Below, one piece after another: positions 34,236 to 42,100 of a stretch of 64,000 bases of DNA; the stretch's first letter is position 1; each line of letters begins with the position of its first letter. Position numbers and translations under genes: made by a program. A model generated the notes under the pieces. It was not told the DNA's origin, searched no databases, and worked only from the letters and a program-made list of their open reading frames with translations. The stretch is from Oscillospiraceae bacterium (GTDB lineage Bacteria > Bacillota > Clostridia > Oscillospirales > Ruminococcaceae), in assembly GCA_017472735.1 (NCBI GenBank), contig JAFUOD010000007.1, forward strand, positions 124,001-188,000. Direction: 5' to 3'.

Positions 34236-35610
34236 TATGCAGCCTAACAAAACTCCTATATGCGAGCAAGACCCAAAGGTAAGAGCAAGAAACTTTTACG
34301 AAGTTTCATTGGGATATACTGATGAAGAGGCTTTAAACGAAGCTAAGCGTTGCCTTAACTGCAAAACAAAGCCTTGCACAACAGGCTGCCCTGTTGGTGT
34401 AAGAATCCCCGAGTTTTTAGAAAAAATAGTCGAAGGAGATATCCCGGCGGCTTACAAGATCATAACATCAACAAACGGTTTGCCTGCTGTTTGCGGCCGT
34501 GTTTGCCCTCAAGAAAACCAGTGCGAGGGTAAGTGTGTGCGAGGCATTAAAGGTGAGCCTGTTGCTATCGGAAGACTTGAACGTTATTGTGCCGACTATA
34601 TGGCAAGCCGAGAGATCAAGATTGAAAGGCCGGCTTCTAACGGTCACAAGGTAGCAATTGTCGGCTCGGGTCCTTCGGGTCTAACCTGCGCTTCCGACCT
34701 TGCAAAGCTCGGTTACGATGTTACAATTTTTGAGGCTTTTCACACTGCAGGCGGTGTTTTGATGTATGGCATACCCGAATTCAGACTGCCTAAATCAATT
34801 GTTCAGCATGAGATCGAAAATCTTAAAAAGCTCGGCGTCAAAATTGAAACCGATATGGTCATTGGCAAGATTCTTTCAATTGACGAGCTTTTTGATATGG
34901 GATATGAGTCTGTTTTCATTGGCTCCGGTGCCGGTTTACCTAATTTCATGGGCATTCCGGGCGAGGGCTTGGTTGGCGTTTATTCTGCTAACGAATACTT
35001 AACCAGAACCAATTTAATGAAAGCTTACTTAAATGAATATGATACGCCGATTATAAAATCGAAAGCTGTTGCTGTTGTCGGCGGCGGTAATGTTGCAATG
35101 GATGCTGCACGCTGTGCAATGAGATTAGGTGCAGAAAAGGTTTATGTAATTTACCGCAGATCCGAGGCTGAAATGCCTGCCCGTAAAGAAGAGGCTTTGC
35201 ACGCTAAAGAAGAAGGAATAGAATTTGTATATTTAACAAATCCTATCGAGATATTAGGTGATGAAAACGGCAGAGTTAACGGAATTAAGTGCTTAAAAAT
35301 GGAACTTGGTGAGCCTGATGAGCGCGGACGTCACTCTGTTAATGAAATTCCTGATTCTGAATTTATTATCCCAATAGATACAGCTATCATGTCAATCGGC
35401 ACTTCGCCAAATCCGCTTATTCGTTCAACTACACACGGACTGGAAGCCAACAAGCGAGGATGTTTGATTGTTGATGAAAACATGCTTACAACCAAAAAAG
35501 CTGTTTATGCAGGCGGAGACGCCGTTACAGGTGCCGCAACCGTAATTTTAGCTATGGGTGCAGGTAAAACCGCCGCTAAAGCAATCGATGAGTATTTGAG
35601 AAATAAATAA
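34228..35610 (+). CDS. nfnB: NfnB-type NADPH oxidoreductase subunit (GltA/SudA-like)
   Basis: A 460-residue iron-sulfur flavoprotein of the glutamate-synthase small-subunit family. The N-terminal domain has two cysteine clusters for [4Fe-4S] centres (CLNCKTKPCTTGCPV near 39-53 and CGRVCPQENQCEGKC near 88-102). FAD and NAD(P) Rossmann motifs follow at GSGPSGLTCAS near 145 and GGGNVAMDAAR near 286. Such subunits are often annotated gltA; the NfnA-like partner and lack of a glutamate-synthase large subunit favour the transhydrogenase. ATG 34228 with GGGAGG upstream is used rather than GTG 34219. Confidence 0.87.
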   Translation: MANMQPNKTPICEQDPKVRARNFYEVSLGYTDEEALNEAKRCLNCKTKPCTTGCPVGVRIPEFLEKIVEGDIPAAYKIITSTNGLPAVCGRVCPQENQCEGKCVRGIKGEPVAIGRLERYCADYMASREIKIERPASNGHKVAIVGSGPSGLTCASDLAKLGYDVTIFEAFHTAGGVLMYGIPEFRLPKSIVQHEIENLKKLGVKIETDMVIGKILSIDELFDMGYESVFIGSGAGLPNFMGIPGEGLVGVYSANEYLTRTNLMKAYLNEYDTPIIKSKAVAVVGGGNVAMDAARCAMRLGAEKVYVIYRRSEAEMPARKEEALHAKEEGIEFVYLTNPIEILGDENGRVNGIKCLKMELGEPDERGRHSVNEIPDSEFIIPIDTAIMSIGTSPNPLIRSTTHGLEANKRGCLIVDENMLTTKKAVYAGGDAVTGAATVILAMGAGKTAAKAIDEYLRNK

Positions 35611-35613
35611 CTA

Positions 35614-35642
35614 TTGAAAAACTCGTTCAATTCTGCTATAAT
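35614..35642 (+). promoter_or_regulatory. Promoter for yajC
   Basis: TTGAAA (35614-35619), 17 bases, TATAAT (35637-35642), 30 bases before the ATG at 35673. Confidence 0.7.
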
Positions 35643-35672
35643 TAATATAATATTTAATTTTGGAGGCAAAAA

Positions 35673-36068
35673 ATGCTTAATTTGTTTACAGTTCTGGCTG
35701 CCGCAACAACTGACGCGACAGCTAATCCCTTATCAAGTATGACAATGCTCATTCCTACCATTTTGGTAATTGTGGCTTTCTGGTTTATCCTTATCAGACC
35801 TCAGCGCAAAAAAGAAAAACAAGACGCTGAAATGAGAAAGAATGTTCAGATCGGTGATCAGATCGTTTCAGCCGGCGGTATTGTCGGTATTATCGTAAAG
35901 CTTGAAGAAAACACCGTCGTTATCGAGACCGGTAATGACAGATCCAAGCTTAGACTTCGCCGTTGGGCTATTTCCGAGAATCTCTCCATTAAGGAAGAAG
36001 CTGCTGCAAAAGCTGTATCCAAGAAGGAAGGCAAATCTAAGGAAGAAGAAGTCGGAATCGAAAAATAA
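35673..36068 (+). CDS. yajC: Preprotein translocase subunit YajC
   Basis: A 131-residue single-span membrane protein of the Sec accessory complex (SecDF-YajC). One helix (about 24-42) ends in the family motif FWFILIRPQRKKEK, followed by QIGDQIVSAGGIVG and a Lys/Glu-rich tail. GGAGG lies before the ATG. secD/secF are not in the window. The gene ends in a long terminator hairpin that also overlaps the start of the next gene. Confidence 0.93.
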   Translation: MLNLFTVLAAATTDATANPLSSMTMLIPTILVIVAFWFILIRPQRKKEKQDAEMRKNVQIGDQIVSAGGIVGIIVKLEENTVVIETGNDRSKLRLRRWAISENLSIKEEAAAKAVSKKEGKSKEEEVGIEK

Positions 36069-36090
36069 TATTTTAATTCTAAAATCGAGT

Positions 36091-36135
36091 CCCTCCGAAT
36101 ATCGTGTAAAAACGGTATTCGGAGGGGTCTTTTTT
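36091..36135 (+). terminator. yajC terminator overlapping the next gene's ribosome binding site
   Basis: A 14-bp stem (36091-36104 with 36113-36126, one G-T pair) and 8-base loop, followed by TCTTTTTT. The 3' arm contains GGAGGGG (36121-36127), the only Shine-Dalgarno for the TTG start at 36134-36136, which itself lies in the T tract. Confidence 0.85.
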
Positions 36136-36514
36136 GTATGAATTAAAAACAAGCCTGATAAAAGGTGTTGTAAAGGCAACCGCATTTACACTTATTGCTT
36201 GCGTGATGATCAGCACATTAATGCTTTTTATAGATCTTTCGGATGAGCTGTTAACATATATTTCTTTTATTTTGCTTGCAGGCATGTGTTTTATGAGCGC
36301 ATATTTCTCAACTCAGTTAAAACGTACACAAGGGCTAATGCAAGGACTGTTGTGTGGGTTGATTGTATTTGTTTCAATCAGCTTTTTAAGTGTTTTAACG
36401 GGTAATTTTTCTTTATCAGCTCTCATTATAATAAAGCTGTTTGTTTGCATAGCTTTTGGAGCTTTAGGTGGAATTAAAGGCATAAACACAAAGCATACAA
36501 AAGTGCATAAATAA
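36134..36514 (+). CDS. TIGR04086-type membrane protein
   Basis: A 126-residue protein with four hydrophobic segments, a basic first loop and a Lys/His-rich tail. Small four-helix proteins of the TIGR04086 family commonly follow yajC in Clostridia, and the glycine-rich last helix (FGALGGIKG) agrees. Function unknown. The start is TTG at 36134, six bases after GGAGGGG; the next in-frame start would cut into the first helix region. Both signals lie in the yajC terminator, so its translation may depend on how that hairpin folds. Confidence 0.7.
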   Translation: MYELKTSLIKGVVKATAFTLIACVMISTLMLFIDLSDELLTYISFILLAGMCFMSAYFSTQLKRTQGLMQGLLCGLIVFVSISFLSVLTGNFSLSALIIIKLFVCIAFGALGGIKGINTKHTKVHK

Positions 36515-36562
36515 ATTTTTGTTACATATATTTCATTAGGACAAGATTAAAAGGGTGATAAA

Positions 36563-37438
36563 ATGAAAACAGGAATATATTCAGCTCTAGAGCTATTGCC
36601 AAATAGCATATCAGACACAATTCGCAATATGTCTGTTATAAATTCAATAGATGAAATCAGACTAAGAATAAATAAACCGATTTCTTTATCGGTTTTGGGT
36701 AGGAATGAAATCACTTGTATGCTTGCTTCTGAATCGGATATTGAGCACACATTTAAAACTGCATTTTCCTATTCATTACACAGCTATTCAAAAGAGCTTT
36801 CAAACGGCTATATTGCCACCAAAGGAGGAAACAGGGTAGGCATTTGCGGAACTGCCGTTATACCTAACACTAATCACAATTTGGTTGATACCGTAAAATA
36901 CATATCTTCTATAAATATACGCATTTCTCGTGAGGTAACAGGCTGTGCCGACAATCTCATATCCGCTTGTAATTTTCCGTGCGGTATTTTGATTATAGGC
37001 CCCCCTGCAAGCGGAAAAACAACACTTTTAAGAGACCTCGCGCGAATTATTGGCGCAAGCTACCGCGTTTCATTGATCGACGAGCAAAATGAAATATCAG
37101 CTACTTACAGAAATCAAGTCGGCTGTGATGTCGGTTGCCTTACCGATGTTTTTGTGGGTTATCCAAAGCATATTGGAATTACAACGGCTGTTAAAGTTAT
37201 GTCGCCTAATGTAGTTATTGTTGATGAGATAGGTACTGCTGATGATTTAAAAGCTCTTGATTATGCATTACATTCAGGTGCAAAGCTTGTTACTGCAATT
37301 CATTCCGATTCGTTGGAAAGTGCCGTTAAAAAGCCCGGAATAAAACACCTAATAGATACCGGCGCGTTTGATTACTGCGCCGTTTTGGAGCCTTATTCTT
37401 GCACTAAACATAGTTATAAGGTAATTAAGCTTGACTAA
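36563..37438 (+). CDS. spoIIIAA: Stage III sporulation protein AA (ATPase)
   Basis: A 291-residue secretion-type ATPase that powers the SpoIIIA-SpoIIQ channel joining mother cell and forespore. Walker A is GPPASGKTT (146-154), followed by DEQNEIS and the Walker B region VVIVDEIGT. The N-terminal part (DEIRLRINKP) is the family-specific domain. AAGGGTGATAA precedes the ATG. First gene of the complete eight-gene operon, which is normally switched on by sigma E in the mother cell; I could not identify that promoter with confidence. Overlaps spoIIIAB by 8 bases. Confidence 0.95.
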   Translation: MKTGIYSALELLPNSISDTIRNMSVINSIDEIRLRINKPISLSVLGRNEITCMLASESDIEHTFKTAFSYSLHSYSKELSNGYIATKGGNRVGICGTAVIPNTNHNLVDTVKYISSINIRISREVTGCADNLISACNFPCGILIIGPPASGKTTLLRDLARIIGASYRVSLIDEQNEISATYRNQVGCDVGCLTDVFVGYPKHIGITTAVKVMSPNVVIVDEIGTADDLKALDYALHSGAKLVTAIHSDSLESAVKKPGIKHLIDTGAFDYCAVLEPYSCTKHSYKVIKLD

Positions 37439-37922
37439 AACAATAATTTGTTTTTTAATAATGCTTTGTTCATTTTTAACAGGTAACGAGGTTTTAAAAA
37501 CACATATGCACAGCGTTAAACTAATTAAAGAACTTGAAGATATTGTAAGCGATATCATAGTTTCTGTAAGCTTCTTATCATTGGATGTTTACGATATATG
37601 TAAACGTGTGTTTGTTAACCGAAAGCTGATCGATTATTCGTCCTTTACTCATATAACAGGCGGCGATTTTCCAAGCTGTTGGAGTAAGGCGTGTGATGCC
37701 TCGTTAGGCTTAGTAAATGAAGAAGATAAAAGCATATTTTGCGAAATCGGCAGCATTTTAGGTTCGTGTGACAGTGAATCACAGATTAAAAAGCTCAGTC
37801 ATATTGAAAATATGCTTGAACGCAGCTATCTTCAAAAGTCTGATAAGCTTGAAGCAACAAAAAGGCTATATTATATTATCAGCATTTGTATAGGTCTTGT
37901 TATATGCTTACTAATTGCTTAA
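37431..37922 (+). CDS. spoIIIAB: Stage III sporulation protein AB
   Basis: A 163-residue protein with hydrophobic segments at both ends (ICFLIMLCSFLTG and YIISICIGLVICLLIA) and a helical middle (KLIKELEDIVSDIIVSVS), the standard layout of SpoIIIAB, which resembles GspF-type secretion components. It begins with TTG inside the end of spoIIIAA, so translation is coupled. Identification rests on this layout and on its place between AA and AC. Confidence 0.9.
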   Translation: MTKTIICFLIMLCSFLTGNEVLKTHMHSVKLIKELEDIVSDIIVSVSFLSLDVYDICKRVFVNRKLIDYSSFTHITGGDFPSCWSKACDASLGLVNEEDKSIFCEIGSILGSCDSESQIKKLSHIENMLERSYLQKSDKLEATKRLYYIISICIGLVICLLIA

Positions 37923-37935
37923 AACGGAGGTAACA

Positions 37936-38130
37936 ATGGACGTTGACTTAATATTCAAAATTGCAGGAATGGGCATAATCGTCGCTGTTTTAAGCCAGTT
38001 GCTTAAGCGTGCCGAGCGAGATGACCAGGCGCTTATGATTACTATTGCCGGCTTAGTTGTGGTTTTGCTTATGCTGGTTAATGAGATCTCGAAGCTGTTT
38101 GACACAGTTAAATCTGTTTTCGGTTTTTGA
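37936..38130 (+). CDS. spoIIIAC: Stage III sporulation protein AC
   Basis: A 64-residue membrane protein with two helices (IFKIAGMGIIVAVLSQLLK and IAGLVVVLLML) separated by a short charged loop RAERDDQ, as in all SpoIIIAC proteins. ATG 37936 follows CGGAGG; the longer frame from 37915 would start inside spoIIIAB. Part of the feeding channel between mother cell and forespore. Confidence 0.95.
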   Translation: MDVDLIFKIAGMGIIVAVLSQLLKRAERDDQALMITIAGLVVVLLMLVNEISKLFDTVKSVFGF

Positions 38131-38519
38131 TGGAAATTCTAAAAATCGTTGGAATCTGCATAATATGTGCAATTCTTTCAAAGGTTATATCGCAAAACAA
38201 TAAAGAACTTGCAGTAATAACTTCGATATCAGCAGTCGCAATTTGCGCAATGCTCATTATCGGTTCAATATCCGATGTTATCTCACAGCTTAACGGTATT
38301 TTTAATTCAGTAGGAATTGAAAAAGGTTACATTTCAAGTGCATTTAAAGCTTTGGGAATCTGCTGCATTTGTGAGCTTACAGCATCGTCTTGCCGAGACA
38401 GCGGCGAGTCAGCGCTTGCAGGTGTTATTGATATTTCGGGAAAAGTTTCTGTTTCTCTTTTGTGTTTACCTCTTTTAGACAAGCTTATGGACGTTGTAAA
38501 AAGTATTTTGGAGATGTAA
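38130..38519 (+). CDS. spoIIIAD: Stage III sporulation protein AD
   Basis: A 129-residue protein with three to four membrane helices, including AILSKVISQNNKELAV and GICCICELTASSCRDSGESALA, the latter matching the conserved second half of SpoIIIAD. The ATG shares its A with the TGA of spoIIIAC and its own stop overlaps the start of spoIIIAE, so it is translationally coupled on both sides. Confidence 0.93.
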   Translation: MEILKIVGICIICAILSKVISQNNKELAVITSISAVAICAMLIIGSISDVISQLNGIFNSVGIEKGYISSAFKALGICCICELTASSCRDSGESALAGVIDISGKVSVSLLCLPLLDKLMDVVKSILEM

Positions 38520-39607
38520 TGAAAAAACTGCTTATTTTTATACTGTTGCCGCTTTTTCTAAATACGTTGACTTTATGTGTATCAGCTGACGAAACCGAAG
38601 ATTATAAGAGCCAAATATATTCGGGTATTCAAAAAATTGAACTTCCGAAAGAAGCTTATGACCTTGGAATTGATTACACTGACCCCGAATCTGTTTTAGA
38701 AGTTGATCACAGATCAGCTTTAAATTACATATTCTCTGTTGTTAAATCAAGTATATCAGCACCGCTTAAGGTTTTGCTTGTCGTTTTGGCGTTGTCTCTT
38801 GTATCTCAAATTATAACATCACTTACGGACAACCCCGAAAATTATGAAGTAATTATGGTAATTGCCTGTTTTATAAGTATAAGCTCAACAGTAATTAACT
38901 CTATTTCAAACATGACAGGTGCAATTAATTCAATTCAAGGCTTTATGGCAGCTTATGTACCGATTTTTGCTTCAATCGCTATCGCATCCGGTAACATTTC
39001 AGGTGCGTTAAGCTATAATGCGATAGTTTTATATACTTGTGAAGCCGCAACGCTGTTTGCAACAATTATATTAAAGCCTATCTTAATATGCATTGCTGTT
39101 TTATCTGTAACACAGGCAATAAATTCCGAAATGCCGGACTTTGCAAGCTCGCTTAGAAAATCACTTGTTGCACTTATAGGTTTATTGATGACAATTTTTA
39201 CAGGAGTAATAGGTTTGCATGCAACTGTGGGACGGGCAACAGACGGAATCGGTCTTAGAGCAGGGAAGTATCTGGTGTCAAGTTTTGTGCCTATTCTTGG
39301 ATATACGATAACTCAGTCTTATCAGACGATCAAGTCAAGTCTTAGCATGATCCGTTCAACCATTGGTGTTTTTGGCATTATAGTTACAGCGGTAATTTTT
39401 TTGCTTCCGATAATTTCTCTTTGGATGTACCGATGCTGTTTTACCTTATGTGAATGGACTGCGGCGCTTTGTCAAAGCAAAAGAATTGCAAGCCTAATGA
39501 AAGGCCTTGGCGATGTATACTTACTAATGTCAGTAATTCTGCTCATGTACTTTATAATGCTGATAGTATCGACCGGCATGCTTATTGCTTTGGGAGGAAG
39601 TGTGTAA
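38519..39607 (+). CDS. spoIIIAE: Stage III sporulation protein AE
   Basis: A 362-residue protein with a cleavable-type signal (about 1-21) and about eight membrane helices, the main polytopic part of the SpoIIIA complex. Landmarks: SAPLKVLLVVLALSLVSQI, QGFMAAYVPIFASIAIASG and TIFTGVIGLHATVGRATDG. ATG 38519 is chosen because GGAG lies before it and the signal peptide starts there; the longer frame lies within spoIIIAD. Confidence 0.95.
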   Translation: MKKLLIFILLPLFLNTLTLCVSADETEDYKSQIYSGIQKIELPKEAYDLGIDYTDPESVLEVDHRSALNYIFSVVKSSISAPLKVLLVVLALSLVSQIITSLTDNPENYEVIMVIACFISISSTVINSISNMTGAINSIQGFMAAYVPIFASIAIASGNISGALSYNAIVLYTCEAATLFATIILKPILICIAVLSVTQAINSEMPDFASSLRKSLVALIGLLMTIFTGVIGLHATVGRATDGIGLRAGKYLVSSFVPILGYTITQSYQTIKSSLSMIRSTIGVFGIIVTAVIFLLPIISLWMYRCCFTLCEWTAALCQSKRIASLMKGLGDVYLLMSVILLMYFIMLIVSTGMLIALGGSV

Positions 39608-40075
39608 ATGAACTGGCTGAAAAATTTATCGCTTGGTATATGCGCTTTGTCGGTTATTTACACAATTATAAAGCTATTAGCTCCGCAAAAATATCATTCA
39701 CAAATTAAAATGGTGCTTTCATTGCTGTTTGCAATTCTTCTCGGTTCAATGATACTCGGCTTTGATATATCTGATATTACGGACTCTTTTACGAGCATTT
39801 CATCATCAGGTAATATTTCTCAGGAAGATAGGCTGGTAATATTAGAAATAGAATCGAGACTTTCAGAATATTTAAAAACCGAACTCGAAAATGCCGGAAT
39901 CAATCCCAAAAAAGTTACGGTTAAGACAAATATTGATGACAACTTGTGCATATCTATTAGTGAAGCAAGGGTTGTTCTTGTCGGCAATGATGAAACTAAA
40001 ATCGAACGCATAAAACTGCTTGTTGCACAAAAGATTGGAGATATCGATGTTATTATCGAGTTCTCGGAGGAATAA
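39608..40075 (+). CDS. spoIIIAF: Stage III sporulation protein AF
   Basis: A 155-residue protein with two N-terminal membrane helices (LSLGICALSVIYTIIKLL and MVLSLLFAILLGSMILGF) and a soluble C-terminal domain, matching SpoIIIAF layout. It begins directly after the spoIIIAE stop codon, with GGGAGG upstream. The C-terminal domain is thought to resemble the ring-forming domains of SpoIIIAG/AH. Confidence 0.92.
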   Translation: MNWLKNLSLGICALSVIYTIIKLLAPQKYHSQIKMVLSLLFAILLGSMILGFDISDITDSFTSISSSGNISQEDRLVILEIESRLSEYLKTELENAGINPKKVTVKTNIDDNLCISISEARVVLVGNDETKIERIKLLVAQKIGDIDVIIEFSEE

Positions 40076-40558
40076 ATGGACTTATCAAAGATAAAGGAAA
40101 AGCTGAAATCGTCACCAAAGGTGGTTACATATGCTTTGATCGTACTCGTTTGCATTGCATTGCTTCTGCTAATGAATACCTCAGACAATGACGAAGTAAA
40201 AAACTATGATTCAGAACTAAATATGAACGATACACAGTTTAAAGAATCGGTTGAAAAACAGCTTGAAGATATAGTTTCAAAAATTGACGGTGTAGGCAGA
40301 GTGACGGTAATGGTTACAGTTGAAAGCACTTACAGCTATGAATATGTTACTGATAGATCCGACAGCGATTTAAAAACAGTAATTGTAGGAAATAAGGAGG
40401 CGTTGATATCGAAGATTACTAACCCCAAAATAGTTGGTGTTTTAATTGTATGTCAGGGAGGTGACAATGTAAAAGTAAAAGAAAAAATCATTAATGCGGT
40501 GTCAACAGTTTTAGATATACCGATGAGTAAAGTTTATGTAGCCAAATACGACAATTAG
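40076..40558 (+). CDS. spoIIIAG: Stage III sporulation protein AG
   Basis: A 160-residue protein with one membrane helix (about 20-37) and an external ring-building domain containing LEDIVSKIDGVGRVTVMVTVES, typical of SpoIIIAG, which assembles into a large ring related to secretion-system rings. Starts at the base after spoIIIAF ends, with CGGAGGA upstream. Shorter than the Bacillus protein but full for clostridial forms. Confidence 0.93.
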   Translation: MDLSKIKEKLKSSPKVVTYALIVLVCIALLLLMNTSDNDEVKNYDSELNMNDTQFKESVEKQLEDIVSKIDGVGRVTVMVTVESTYSYEYVTDRSDSDLKTVIVGNKEALISKITNPKIVGVLIVCQGGDNVKVKEKIINAVSTVLDIPMSKVYVAKYDN

Positions 40559-40568
40559 GAGGATTACC

Positions 40569-41129
40569 ATGAGAAAAAACAAACTTAACTTTAAAATTAC
40601 AAAAAAACAGATAATTATTGCGTGCTTAACACTTTTTTTGGCAATTGCAGTATATTCAAACTATTTGATCTCACAGAATTCCGGCTTGCAACCTACCGAA
40701 GTAATTGAAGGCGTTAACCTTGACGACGATTACGGCGAGGTTTTATATGTAAACGGAACCGAATACTCTGCATATTCATCAGATGATTATTTTGCACAGG
40801 CAAGACTTGATAAAGCAACCTCTCGAGATGAAGCGGTTGAAACATTAAAAATGGTTTTATCCGGTCAGGATGTAACCGAAGAAGAAATTGCAGTATATAC
40901 ACAGGAGGCAGTAACTCTTACTGCTTTAATCGAAAGCGAAACTGTTATTGAAAACCTGATTAAAGCTGCAGGCTATGATGACTGTGTAGTATATCTTGAC
41001 AGCGACAATGCAAGTATTGTTGTTAAGACAGATGGGCTGACTTCATCGGATGCTGCCGAGATTAAAGATATTTTACTTTCAGAAGTTAATGTTTTGAATG
41101 AAAATATCAGAATTTTTGAAGTAAAATAG
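40569..41129 (+). CDS. spoIIIAH: Stage III sporulation protein AH
   Basis: A 186-residue protein with one membrane helix (about 14-32) and an external domain that in Bacillus binds SpoIIQ across the intermembrane space. AQARLDKATSRDEAVETLK and the following helix and strand pattern (VVKTDGLTSSDAAEI) match SpoIIIAH. AGGAGG precedes the ATG. Last gene of the operon; no clear terminator follows, and a promoter for asp23 starts at once. Confidence 0.92.
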   Translation: MRKNKLNFKITKKQIIIACLTLFLAIAVYSNYLISQNSGLQPTEVIEGVNLDDDYGEVLYVNGTEYSAYSSDDYFAQARLDKATSRDEAVETLKMVLSGQDVTEEEIAVYTQEAVTLTALIESETVIENLIKAAGYDDCVVYLDSDNASIVVKTDGLTSSDAAEIKDILLSEVNVLNENIRIFEVK

Positions 41130-41158
41130 TTGTGTATTTTATAAATACATGGTATACT
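41130..41158 (+). promoter_or_regulatory. Promoter for asp23
   Basis: TTGTGT (41130-41135), 17 bases, TATACT (41153-41158), about 90 bases before the asp23 ATG, giving the housekeeping genes a start separate from the sporulation operon. Confidence 0.5.
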
Positions 41159-41247
41159 GTATGTGTATAATTGCGCATAGAATCTGCATATTTACATAAC
41201 AGCCTTATAATGCTGTTAGATAAGACGTATAAAGGGAGGATCCTATT

Positions 41248-41610
41248 ATGGAACAGTCAACACGAACAAGAAGAGGTACACTTAAGGTATCTGAAAATGT
41301 TATTATTACAATTACCAAAAATGCCGCTTACGAGGTTTCCGGTGTTTCTTCAATTGCTAATAAGGCCTTTAGTGTCAGCAGCTTGCTTCGTTCTAAAGTA
41401 GACTCGAGTGATGTTAATGTCGTAATGCTTGACGGAGTTGCAAAAATTTCAATGTCTATTATTGTTAAAAGCGGCTATAACATTCTGAATGTTTGCGAAC
41501 AGATTCAGGAAAAGGTTAAGGCTGCAGTTCAAACAATGACAGGTGTTACCGTTTCAAAGGTCAATGTTTCTGTAATTGACGTTGATTTCGCCGATAAGGT
41601 CGAAGCTTAA
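41248..41610 (+). CDS. Asp23/Gls24 family envelope stress response protein
   Basis: A 120-residue soluble protein with the family's two conserved stretches: ISENVIITI-type start (VSENVIITITKNAAYEVSGV) and IVKSGYNILNVCEQIQEKVK. Members attach to the inner face of the membrane through partners and respond to envelope stress; in many Firmicutes (yqhY) one is encoded just before nusB, as here. GGGAGGA precedes the ATG. Confidence 0.92.
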   Translation: MEQSTRTRRGTLKVSENVIITITKNAAYEVSGVSSIANKAFSVSSLLRSKVDSSDVNVVMLDGVAKISMSIIVKSGYNILNVCEQIQEKVKAAVQTMTGVTVSKVNVSVIDVDFADKVEA

Positions 41611-41620
41611 ATTCTAACGT

Positions 41621-41647
41621 GCCAAGCAGGCTTTTTGCCTGCTTGGC
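41621..41647 (+). terminator. Perfect 11-bp hairpin after asp23
   Basis: GCCAAGCAGGC and GCCTGCTTGGC flank a TTTTT loop. The stem is strong but no T run follows (TATGTTGC), so it may be an mRNA end-stabilising or partial stop signal between asp23 and nusB. Confidence 0.6.
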
Positions 41648-41683
41648 TATGTTGCTAAATTATCATAAGGATGGACGTTAAAA

Positions 41684-42100
41684 ATGGGTGTTACCAGACA
41701 TGATATCCGTGAATCGGAATTTATTATTATTTTTGAAAAGCTTTTCAGAGAAGAATCAATTACCGAGCTTTTAGAGCTTTCTTTAGATAACGAATCGGTC
41801 ACGGTGAACGATGAAGTTAAAGAAACCGCTGAAGGAGTTTTTGCACATTTAGATGAAATTGATGCTGTTATAAGCAAATTCAGTGAAAAAAGAAATATTG
41901 CAAGAATGCCAAAGATTAATCTTGCAATTTTACGTCTTGCAATTTACGAGATTCTTTATAAAACCGATAAGGCACCTGTTAGGGTTATTATTAACGAGGC
42001 TGTGGGTCTTGCAAAAAAATACGCTCAGGATGCTGATGTATCATTTATTAATGGCGTTTTAGGCGCTTACTCGCGCACATTAGGTGAAGATAATGCCTGA
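41684..42100 (+). CDS. nusB: Transcription antitermination factor NusB
   Basis: A 138-residue helical protein that with NusE (S10) binds boxA RNA to prevent early termination of rRNA transcription. The C-terminal half is characteristic: INLAILRLAIYEILY, VRVIINEAVGLAKKYAQ and SFINGVLGAY. GGATGG and an ATG at 41684; the preceding A-rich gap has no better start. Overlaps the next gene by 8 bases. Confidence 0.94.
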   Translation: MGVTRHDIRESEFIIIFEKLFREESITELLELSLDNESVTVNDEVKETAEGVFAHLDEIDAVISKFSEKRNIARMPKINLAILRLAIYEILYKTDKAPVRVIINEAVGLAKKYAQDADVSFINGVLGAYSRTLGEDNA

